Part shown: positions 1 to 6,843 of the stretch, in pieces | How the letters are laid out: each line of letters starts with the position of its first letter | Numbering within the stretch: position 1 is the first letter of the stretch | Source of the DNA: an uncultured Gemmatimonadota bacterium | Lineage (GTDB): Bacteria; Gemmatimonadota; Gemmatimonadetes; Gemmatimonadales; Gemmatimonadaceae | NCBI GenBank assembly: GCA_946480295.1 | Contig: CAMLIT010000003.1 | Location: forward strand, 12,339-76,338 | Direction: 5' to 3' | DNA length: 64,000 bases | Notes under the pieces: generated by a model | What the model was told of the DNA's origin: nothing | The model's input: only the letters and a program-made list of their open reading frames with translations | Database searches by the model: none | Translations under genes and position numbers: made by a program

Positions 1-820
1 TGGTGATGCACTCGTAGAAGCTCTTGTCTCCACAGAGCGCCTCCGCCTCCTTCTCGACGTAGTTCTTCACCTTGCTCGGGTACGTGTGGCAGTTCGGCGT
101 GTTCGAGCCGTGGACGCAGCCGTTGTAGCGCAGCAGCCCCGCGTTCACCTCCGATGGCGTGGCGGGCTTCCCCGGTGACTTCTTGATGTACTGGCTCAGG
201 ATGTACGTCCCGTACTTCAGGTTCGTGGAGTCCACGGCCAGGTTGGTGCCGAACTTCTTGCCGAGCTCCTTGAGCCAGATCTTCGGGTAGATCTGCATCA
301 GGCCGACGGCGCCGACGTTCGAGGTCGCCGTGCTGGCGAAGACCGCGTTCTCCGTGAGCATGACCCCGAAGATCACGGCCGGCGGGATGCCGCGCGCGTA
401 CGCCTCGCGGACGGCGTAGTAGGCGATCGTATCCGCCCGCGCCTGGGACATGCGGCCCGTGCCCACGAGATCGGCCGCGAACGCCTGGCGGTCGCGCTGG
501 AACTGGGGCGAGTTGACGATCCGGGCGTCGAGCGAGGTGTCCTTCGGCGTCGGCGCGACGGCGGACTGCGGCGTCGCCTTCGCGATGAGCTGCTGGGCGA
601 GCGGCGCCTTGCCGGCGTAGATCGGGCGGACGTGGGCGACGGTGAAGCCGATCGCCGCGACGAGCACGATGACGGCCGCGGCGTCGCGCGCGGCCAGCTT
701 CAGCGCGTCGAGCTGGACGGCGAAGCGACGCGCCAGCTCGGCCCGGCGTCCGGGCCCGCCTGCGGCGCGGCGATCGGAAGTGGTGCGGCGTTCCTCCAGC
801 TGAGAGACGGCTTCGCTCAT
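1..820 (-). CDS. Membrane-anchored lytic transglycosylase (SLT domain), 3' end outside window
   Basis: Probable murein-cleaving lytic transglycosylase acting in the periplasm. Reading leftwards from the ATG at 820 gives 273 residues before the window edge. A charged N-terminus is followed by one hydrophobic segment (about residues 45-63), so it looks like a signal anchor. From about residue 130 the protein matches the goose-lysozyme/Slt fold: the acidic residue of GVMLTENAVF (E157) is where the catalytic Glu of SLT domains sits, followed by the typical NVGAVGLMQIYP block and a later Tyr-Asn (RYNG) motif. Cysteines near the C-terminal part suggest a disulphide. The stop codon lies beyond the window, so total length is unknown. 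The next gene is divergent. Family assignment is confident; substrate preference is not visible. Confidence 0.85.
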   Translation of the reverse strand, partial: MSEAVSQLEERRTTSDRRAAGGPGRRAELARRFAVQLDALKLAARDAAAVIVLVAAIGFTVAHVRPIYAGKAPLAQQLIAKATPQSAVAPTPKDTSLDARIVNSPQFQRDRQAFAADLVGTGRMSQARADTIAYYAVREAYARGIPPAVIFGVMLTENAVFASTATSNVGAVGLMQIYPKIWLKELGKKFGTNLAVDSTNLKYGTYILSQYIKKSPGKPATPSEVNAGLLRYNGCVHGSNTPNCHTYPSKVKNYVEKEAEALCGDKSFYECIT

Positions 821-1229
821 GCTCGGGTGGGTGGTGGCGCCGGTCGCCAGGGCAGAGCCGAGCATTGCAACTCATGCACCGACGCTCCCCGCCGACGTGA
901 CCTCGTGACCACGGGATCGTCTGAATGGCGGATCCTCTGTCGCGTTTCTGGCCACTGTCGGCTTTCTGGCCGCCTGGCGACCTCCACGGCAGGGTCCTGC
1001 CTTCCGATTCGTACACCGGTGGCCCGCTCCAGGCTCGCGTGCATCTCCGCGGCCGCTTCGCGCCCCTGACGCTTACGCGTGGCAGCAGCACGCAGGACCA
1101 CGCAGCCGCACGCCTCACCCTGCCGCACCCTGTCGCACTACGGATCGCGACCCGTGCTCCGTGAGCAAGGCGCTGCTTCTCCACCGCGATGCCGGTAGTC
1201 CCTGATACTTCTTCCTGGAGCTGCCACCG
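821..1229. other. Intergenic region between divergent genes
   Basis: About 410 bases separate the transglycosylase start (minus) from the first pilin-like gene (plus). I see no convincing reading frame: the possible small frames have no ribosome binding site and arginine/proline-rich shadow composition. It should hold the promoters of both divergent transcripts, but no clear -35/-10 pair or palindromic operator stands out. Confidence 0.5.
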
Positions 1230-1811
1230 ATGTTCCGCACACGATCGTACCTCTTCGCCGCGCTCGCGCTCGCCGCGGCGACCACCGTCGCCCCGGCGCA
1301 GATCCCGGGCAGCTTCTCCGCCACGCCGACGAGCAGCATCACGCTGCAGGCGCAGAAGCCGGAGTCGTTCGGCATGACGATGTCGAGCACCGTGCAGACG
1401 GGGCCACTCACCATCGCCGACAGCACGGCCGGCGCGAGCCAGCTCTACTCGGGCTCCGTGACCCTCACGCCCACCTGGGATCTCGCCAACAGCCGCACCG
1501 TCCAGATCTACGCCTACGTCCAGACGCAGTTCGCGACGGCCGGCGCCGTGACGTTCCCGAACAGCGTCATCGAGGCGAGTGCCTCGGGCGGCAGCGGAAC
1601 CGCGAACGGCTCGTGGAATCCGTTCTCGAGCTCCGTCGACGGCCACGCGAGCGCGGTGCTCCTCACCTCGGTCTCGCCCGCCGGCGCGACCCTCAAGGTG
1701 ACGAACTCGAGCCAGGCGCTCACGGTGAACCTGCGGCTCAACACCACGAACACCTACATCGAGCCGGGTCTGTACACCGGCGTCGTGACCTTCGCGGCGC
1801 ACGTGCAGTGA
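1230..1811 (+). CDS. Secreted pilin-like subunit, module 1
   Basis: A 193-residue exported protein of unproven function. It has a standard signal peptide ending at about residue 23 (APAQ), then a Ser/Thr/Gly-rich, all-beta composition with almost no charged residues or cysteines. The C-terminus has a PGLYTGVVTF pattern, like the last strands of fimbrial subunits and spore-coat-U-type proteins (family knowledge, not a search result). It sits two bases upstream of a chaperone-like gene and is followed by a usher-like barrel gene, which is the order of a chaperone-usher operon. Role as the fibre subunit is inferred from that context. It could instead be another secreted beta-sandwich protein. 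Confidence 0.7.
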   Translation: MFRTRSYLFAALALAAATTVAPAQIPGSFSATPTSSITLQAQKPESFGMTMSSTVQTGPLTIADSTAGASQLYSGSVTLTPTWDLANSRTVQIYAYVQTQFATAGAVTFPNSVIEASASGGSGTANGSWNPFSSSVDGHASAVLLTSVSPAGATLKVTNSSQALTVNLRLNTTNTYIEPGLYTGVVTFAAHVQ

Positions 1812-1813
1812 GG

Positions 1814-2554
1814 ATGCGGCGCGCGCTCGCCACCATCGCGGCGCTCGCCGCCGCGGCGCCATGCGCCGCGGCGCAGGTGGTCGCGCCGCCCGTCGCGGAG
1901 TACCAGGAGCATGCGGCGGGCGGCGCGGCGGCCTTCGACATCAGCAACAGCGGGCTCCGTCCGCTCGCCGTCGTGCTCGAGCCCTACTCGTTCTGGGTGG
2001 ACACGCTGGGCGAGGTCCACTACGCGCCCTTCGACACGGCGCGGGTGAAGCTCTCGCTGTCGGCGATGAGCCTGCGCCTGCCGCCTCGGGCGACGTACAA
2101 CGTCCGCTACGACGCGCGCGCCGCGCGCGTGCCCGCCTGGTTCGTCATCACGGCCACCTTCGCCGCGCCGACGAAGCCGGGGCTCAACGTCCGACTGCAG
2201 CTCCCGCACGTGGTCTACCTCGCGCAGAAGGAGCCGCTCGTCGAGCGCGACGTCGCAATTGACGCGTTCGAGTTCGACTCCGTGGCGAGGACCGTGCGCT
2301 TCCGGATCTCGAACGCGAGCGATCGCCTGGGCCGCTGCACGCGCGGGAGCGTGCGCGGGGCGGGGAGCTCGCAGCCGCTCCCCGACTTCCCGCTCTTCCC
2401 GCACTTCGTGCGCTGGGTGAGCGTGCCGTGGACGGCGGCGCGTCCCCCCGACCGGCTCGAGGTGGACTGCGCCGACTTCACCCTGCGCGCGGTCCATCCG
2501 AAGATCGTGGCGCCCGCGCTCCGCGCCGCGTCTCGACGCGCCTCCGGAGACTAG
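1814..2554 (+). CDS. Periplasmic chaperone-like protein, module 1
   Basis: A 246-residue exported protein with a signal peptide ending near AAAQ (residue 21). The mature part begins with a stretch resembling the N-terminal Ig-like domain of pilus chaperones: a GGAAAFDISNSG...PLAVVLEPYSFW pattern (an Ig strand with a conserved small-residue turn), then RLPPRATYNVRYDARA, which recalls the 'P.....R' strand of PapD-type proteins. The start is the ATG two bases after the upstream stop, giving a clean signal peptide; longer in-frame starts would overlap the pilin-like gene. Eight bases separate it from the usher-like gene. Likely role: holding subunits before export. I cannot confirm the conserved Arg/Lys pair of true PapD chaperones by eye, so the assignment rests on fold-like pattern and operon order. 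Confidence 0.65.
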   Translation: MRRALATIAALAAAAPCAAAQVVAPPVAEYQEHAAGGAAAFDISNSGLRPLAVVLEPYSFWVDTLGEVHYAPFDTARVKLSLSAMSLRLPPRATYNVRYDARAARVPAWFVITATFAAPTKPGLNVRLQLPHVVYLAQKEPLVERDVAIDAFEFDSVARTVRFRISNASDRLGRCTRGSVRGAGSSQPLPDFPLFPHFVRWVSVPWTAARPPDRLEVDCADFTLRAVHPKIVAPALRAASRRASGD

Positions 2555-2562
2555 GCGTCGCC

Positions 2563-4503
2563 ATGCCGCCGCGCGTGTCGCGCCGCCTCTCGCTCCTCGT
2601 GCCCGCGCTGCTGTCCGTCCTGGGCGCGTGTGCCGAGCGAGCCGGCGCGCAGGCCGTGCTGCGGTTGGAGGGCGGCGGGACCACGCTCACCGGCGGCTAC
2701 GGCAGCCAGGTGCACTTCTGGTCCGGGGACTTCGAGGGGTGGCTCGGCGCCGGGTACGCGCGCGGCTGGCGCATCGCCGGCTTCGTCAAGCATCCGCTCT
2801 TCCGCGACACGCTGCGCGCCGGGCTCGACGTCCAGTCACTCGCGCTTCCCACCGACCTGTTCTCGGGCGGCTCCTTCCTGCTCACGCAGGGGCTCGCGTG
2901 GCGGCGCGTGCGTCCCCGCTACGATGCGACGATCTTCGGCGGCGACGTCGGCACCGGGATGGGCGCGCCCTTCGTCAACACGGCCCGCGCCGAAAAGCCC
3001 CTCGGGCTCGCCGTCGTCGACCTGCGCCCCGTTCCCTCGCTGCTCCTGCAGACGCACCTCGTGGCGGCGCGCCGGCAGACCGCCCTCGAGACCGTCGCGT
3101 GGTCGAGCGACGCAGCGGTGCACAGCATCGCCGCCACGGGCGGTGTCGGCGCGAACGTCCCGTTTGGCGCCCTCACCTGGCACACGAACTCGGAGCACGT
3201 CGAGCTGCGCGCGGGCTACACCGCCTTCGGCGCCGGATTCCGCCGCGCCGACGCGCCGATGCCCGACCTCGCCGAGCCGTACCACGAGAGCGTGCTCCTC
3301 ACGCTGCGCGCGCCGCGGCGCGCGAGCCTCACCCTCGGCCACCAGAACTTCCGTCAGCTCGACACCGCGTCGCTCGCCGGCGGCGCCGATGCGCGCGTCG
3401 ACCAGGCGCTCGCGACGGTGATGCTCGCCGGGACGACGCTGGGCGGCGGCGCGTTCCAGACGACGACGGCGGCGGGGCGCACCCTCAGCACCGTGTCCAG
3501 CGTGGCGCAGGAGCTCCCGTTCGGCGCACGCGCGACGGCGCTCTACTTCCAGACCTTTCGTCGTGGAAGCCCGGCGATCCGCACGCTGCAGGGCGAGCTG
3601 CGCGAGCCGGTGACGTCGTCGCTCACGCTCTCCGAGCTGTTCGCGAAGTCGGGACGCAGCGTCTCGGCGGGGTTGGGCGGTCGCTATCAGCGGGGCTTCA
3701 CGACGATCGCGCTCGACTATCAGAACTACTACGTGCCGCTGCGGCGCCCCGACCCGTTCATGCGCGCGCTCACGCTCACCATCCACCTGCAGCTGGGGAA
3801 CACGAGCGCGAGCATCGGCACGGCGGTGGACCCCTTCGGCCACGTGAGCTACGCGGCGTCAGGCGGGACCTACGTCTATCTCGGCGAGCTCGCCGGGGGC
3901 GCGCAGCCTATCACCGTGCGGCTCGAGCGCTACGTGATCCGCGGGGTCGTCGTGGACGAGGCGGGTCATCCAGTGGACGGTGCGGCCGTGGACGTTGGCG
4001 ACGACTGCGTGCTCACCAACTCGCACGGGGAGTTCTTCCAGCGCGAAAAGGGAAAGAAACGGCTGCCGCTCCGTGTCGCGTTCGACGACTTCACGGCGGT
4101 GGGGAAGTACGCCGTGCTCTCGGCGCCCGCCGACGTCATGGCCGAGGACGAGGATCGCGCGGTACCCGTGCGCATCGTGCTTCGCGCGCCCGGGACGGCG
4201 GCTCCTGCTCTCGGGTCGGCGGCTCCCTCGCACGGTGCCGCGGCTCCCGCGCTCGGCGCCGCCGCATCGCGGGGGGCGCCGCGGGCGATCCGCTCGGACG
4301 TCGTCATCCCGCTCCGGAAGGGCGCCGCCCCCGCGCCGCGACGGGCGAGCGCACCGCGAAGGGCGCCTGTCCGGACCTCGCCCGCGGTGGGACGTACGGC
4401 CGCGGACTCGTCGGCGAGCGCGGCGCCCAGGTCCGACATCTCGATCCCGCTGCGCAAGGACGCGCCGGCGCGCCCGCGACGTCGGGCGCCGCGCACGCCG
4501 TGA
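2563..4503 (+). CDS. Usher-like outer membrane beta-barrel protein, module 1
   Basis: A 646-residue exported protein, probably an outer-membrane barrel. A signal peptide (to about residue 30, ERAGAQ) is followed by about 420 residues of alternating polar/hydrophobic strands rich in Gly, Thr and Tyr. Then comes a compact domain starting YVIRGVVVDEAGHPVDGAAVDV, a carboxypeptidase-regulatory/usher-C-terminal-like beta sandwich. The tail after about residue 545 is low-complexity Ala/Pro/Arg and contains two near-identical motifs, SDVVIPLRK (578-586) and SDISIPLRK (624-632). The cluster context (subunit, chaperone, barrel) supports a secretion-pore role. It is shorter than classical ushers (about 800 residues) and shows no recognisable usher N-terminal domain, so it may be a reduced or independent solution. 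The start chosen gives the clean signal peptide. Confidence 0.65.
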   Translation: MPPRVSRRLSLLVPALLSVLGACAERAGAQAVLRLEGGGTTLTGGYGSQVHFWSGDFEGWLGAGYARGWRIAGFVKHPLFRDTLRAGLDVQSLALPTDLFSGGSFLLTQGLAWRRVRPRYDATIFGGDVGTGMGAPFVNTARAEKPLGLAVVDLRPVPSLLLQTHLVAARRQTALETVAWSSDAAVHSIAATGGVGANVPFGALTWHTNSEHVELRAGYTAFGAGFRRADAPMPDLAEPYHESVLLTLRAPRRASLTLGHQNFRQLDTASLAGGADARVDQALATVMLAGTTLGGGAFQTTTAAGRTLSTVSSVAQELPFGARATALYFQTFRRGSPAIRTLQGELREPVTSSLTLSELFAKSGRSVSAGLGGRYQRGFTTIALDYQNYYVPLRRPDPFMRALTLTIHLQLGNTSASIGTAVDPFGHVSYAASGGTYVYLGELAGGAQPITVRLERYVIRGVVVDEAGHPVDGAAVDVGDDCVLTNSHGEFFQREKGKKRLPLRVAFDDFTAVGKYAVLSAPADVMAEDEDRAVPVRIVLRAPGTAAPALGSAAPSHGAAAPALGAAASRGAPRAIRSDVVIPLRKGAAPAPRRASAPRRAPVRTSPAVGRTAADSSASAAPRSDISIPLRKDAPARPRRRAPRTP

Positions 4504-5022
4504 GCCTCGCGAAGCGCGATGCGGATCGCGTTCTGCACGGCGACGGTTCGGCGGTCCTGCGCGCCGTCGCGCGCCGTCGCGCGCCGGTGCACGAGAGTCG
4601 CGCCTGTCGCACGCATCCGACGCGCGATCTCGCGCAGCGCCGCCGATGCGGATCGCTTCACGCGCGGCGCGCGGACACGTCGCTCTCGGGCATTCTGGCC
4701 GATACGCCCACGACGGTGCAGTGCGCCTAGTGCGCTGCTGTTGGCGACGAGATGACCGATCGCGATCTAGAACCGCTGGCGGTATCCGCTACAGTGTATC
4801 GGTCAGTCTGACCTGTTCGCGCGATATGGGACGGAGTGCCTGGGCGCTCACTTCGCGCGGAGATTGGCGCCGTCGGACAGCTGTGCAGAAACGCGACGGT
4901 GCACAGAAAGTTGCCTATGGCACGAGTCGTTCGTATGTGCAGCGCCGGAAACGAACTCGGCTGTTCGTGCTCGCGCGGCAGCCCCACCTCGCAGTCTCCC
5001 TCCCTCCGCAGGAGATCGATAC
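4504..5022. other. Long intergenic region before module 2
   Basis: About 520 bases with no supported gene. It contains a three-copy 10-bp repeat (4559-4588), a palindrome gatcgcgatc (4758-4767) inside a wider inverted pair tgaccgat/atcggtca (4753-4760 and 4798-4805), and a ribosome binding site aggaga just before the next start. The lower GC of 4780-4960 relative to its surroundings fits a promoter region for the module 2 operon. Confidence 0.5.
4559..4588. repeat. Three-copy 10-bp tandem repeat
   Basis: Two exact copies of gcgcgccgtc followed by a third with the ending ggt. Non-coding position just after the usher-like gene; function unknown. Confidence 0.7.
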
Positions 5023-5508
5023 ATGAAAGCAGCACGTGTGGTTGCAGCCCTTGCCCTGTTGGTGGGCGTTGGTGGGGCGGCGCAGGCGCAGGGCACCTCG
5101 ACCCAGACCGTCACCTTCGAAGTGAAGGCGATCAACGTCATCGCCTTCGCCGGCAGCCCGACGCTGACCATCAACACGGCGACCGCCGGCAGCAACCCGA
5201 CGGACGCGACGGACGCCGCCTCGACGTGGGCGATCACCACGAACCAACCGACCGCGAAGATCTCCGCGTCGCTCGATACCGACATGCCGAGCGGGGTGAC
5301 GCTGACCGCGCTGCTCGCGACGCCGACGGCCGGCGGCACCAGCTCGGCCCAGGCGCTCTCCTCGACGGCGGTCGATCTCGTCACCGGCATCCCGAAGACC
5401 GCGGAAGGCGGCCTCGCTGTGACCTACACGCTCTCCGCCACCGCCGCCGCCGGCGTCGTCCCCTCGGGGACGCGCACGGTCACGTACACGATCACGGGCG
5501 GCCTCTGA
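5023..5508 (+). CDS. Secreted pilin-like subunit A, module 2
   Basis: A 161-residue exported protein, first of three paralogues in module 2. Signal peptide ends near AAQAQ (residue 22). The mature part is beta-rich, with hallmark stretches shared by the paralogues: TLTINTATAG, ITTNQPT, LDTDMPSGV, VDLVTGI, AGVVPSGTRTVTYTI. The C-terminal strand of alternating Thr/Val residues is like the last strand of fibre subunits. It has no cysteine. A good ribosome binding site (aggaga) lies upstream and the next paralogue starts 21 bases after its stop. Function as an assembled surface subunit is inferred from the chaperone-like and usher-like genes that follow. The general shape resembles DUF4402-type secreted proteins, but I could not search this. 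Confidence 0.7.
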   Translation: MKAARVVAALALLVGVGGAAQAQGTSTQTVTFEVKAINVIAFAGSPTLTINTATAGSNPTDATDAASTWAITTNQPTAKISASLDTDMPSGVTLTALLATPTAGGTSSAQALSSTAVDLVTGIPKTAEGGLAVTYTLSATAAAGVVPSGTRTVTYTITGGL

Positions 5509-5529
5509 TCCGGTAGGGCGCGCGGCGTC

Positions 5530-5991
5530 ATGCGCCCCCTCGCGGTCGCCGTCGCCGCCGCCACGCTCCTGCTCTCCGGCAGCGGCGTGGCGGCGGCACA
5601 GCTGTCGATCACCGTCACCGGTTCTCCGGCCCAGATGAGCATCGTGGGCGCCGTGCCCGGCTCGGAGCCGACCGCCGCGACCGACGCGTCGACCTCCTAC
5701 ACCGTGACCACGAAGCTGCCGCCGCGCACCTCCGCGCGGATCATCGGCCAGCTCGACGCCGACATGCCCCCGGGCACCACGCTGTCGATCACGCTCTCCG
5801 GGGTGGCAGGCGGCACGAGCAGCGGCGCGGTGCTCCTCGACGCCACGCCGCGCGACCTCGTCACCAACATCGGCAACACCGGCAAGAAGGGCGCGACGGG
5901 ATCCATCACCTACCAGTTCACGGCCACGAGCGCGACGGGCGTCGTCGCGCCGAGTGCTCGCACCGTCACGCTCACGATCGTGAGCCCCTGA
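5530..5991 (+). CDS. Secreted pilin-like subunit B, module 2
   Basis: A 153-residue exported protein, clearly paralogous to the preceding gene: it shares TTK/TTN, LDADMPPGTTL, DLVTNIG, ATGVVAPSARTVTLTIVS in the same order. Signal peptide ends near VAAAQ (residue 24). It differs mainly in a shorter N-terminal part of the mature chain, so it could be a different position in the fibre, such as a tip or base subunit. Fifteen bases separate its stop from the chaperone-like gene. No enzymatic motif is visible. Role inferred from operon position and similarity. Confidence 0.7.
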   Translation: MRPLAVAVAAATLLLSGSGVAAAQLSITVTGSPAQMSIVGAVPGSEPTAATDASTSYTVTTKLPPRTSARIIGQLDADMPPGTTLSITLSGVAGGTSSGAVLLDATPRDLVTNIGNTGKKGATGSITYQFTATSATGVVAPSARTVTLTIVSP

Positions 5992-6006
5992 CCCGCGCAG
6001 ACGACC

Positions 6007-6831
6007 ATGCCTCTTCTCGACGAACGTCCGCTCCCGGTACGCCGAGCCGCCGCGCTCCTCGCGACGCTGCTCGTATGCATCGCGCCGGCGCCGGCGCGCG
6101 GGCAGGTCGCCGTGGTCGGCAACACGGTCGACGAGCACGTCGCCGCGCCCGGCGAGACGTACACCGGGTCCATCCTGCTGCGCAACATGACGCGGGAGGC
6201 GCAGTCGGTCCGCCTCTACCAGACCGACTACACCTTCTTCGCCGACGGCACCTCGCACTTCGACGCCCCCGGGTCGACGCCGCGGTCGAACGCGAAGTGG
6301 ATCGTGCTCTCCACGTCGCAGGTCGTCGTGCCCCCCGCCGGCGACGCCAACGTCGCGTACACGGTCAGCGTGCCGCCAAACGATTCACTGCGCGGCACGT
6401 ACTGGAGCACGGTGATGGTCGAGGGGGCGAGCTCCGCGCCCCCCGTGGCCGGGCGCCGGGAGGTGGCGCTCGGCGTCGTCATGCGCTACGCCGTGCAGCT
6501 CGCGACCCACCTGCAGGAGACGGGCACGCGCACGCTGACCTTCCCCACGCACAGGCTGACGATGGATGGCGACACCACGCGCACGCTCGAGCTGTCGTTC
6601 GAGAACACCGGCGAGCGCGCCTACCGGCCGCTGCTCTGGGTCGAGGTCTACGACGCGCAGGGCGCGCTGCGCCTGAAGGAGAAGCAGCAGCGCGGGCTCC
6701 TGTATCCGGGGACCTCCGGCGTGCAGAAGTTCGCGCTCAGCGCGCTGCCTTCTGGCACGTACAAGGCGGTGGTCTTCGCCGACGTGGGGGACGACCAGGT
6801 CTTCGCCGCGCAGTACAAGCTGGAGTTCTAG
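6007..6831 (+). CDS. Chaperone-like Ig-fold periplasmic protein, module 2
   Basis: A 274-residue exported protein. After a signal peptide (to about residue 36, ARGQ) it has VVGNTVDEHVAAPGETYTGSILLRNMT, the opening strands of an Ig-like domain used by pilus chaperones and by DUF916-type wall-associated proteins. A second beta domain follows, with LELSFENTGERAYRPLLWVEVYDAQG and a C-terminal LPSGTYKAVVFAD strand pair. The two-domain length and the FENTG signature agree with either family. It lies between the pilin-like paralogues and the usher-like barrel, 12 bases before the latter. A subunit chaperone is the most economical reading, but it could remain part of the surface structure as DUF916 proteins do in Gram-positives. 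Confidence 0.65.
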   Translation: MPLLDERPLPVRRAAALLATLLVCIAPAPARGQVAVVGNTVDEHVAAPGETYTGSILLRNMTREAQSVRLYQTDYTFFADGTSHFDAPGSTPRSNAKWIVLSTSQVVVPPAGDANVAYTVSVPPNDSLRGTYWSTVMVEGASSAPPVAGRREVALGVVMRYAVQLATHLQETGTRTLTFPTHRLTMDGDTTRTLELSFENTGERAYRPLLWVEVYDAQGALRLKEKQQRGLLYPGTSGVQKFALSALPSGTYKAVVFADVGDDQVFAAQYKLEF

Positions 6832-6843
6832 GAGCCGCGCATC

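Noticed and set aside
4753..4805. TetR-like operator before module 2
   Set aside because: tgaccgat/atcggtca is an inverted pair but the arms are 37 bases apart, which does not suit a usual dimer site; kept only as part of the gap description.
4935..4960. Sigma-54 promoter before subunit A
   Set aside because: tggcacgag occurs but no GC doublet follows at the -12 spacing.
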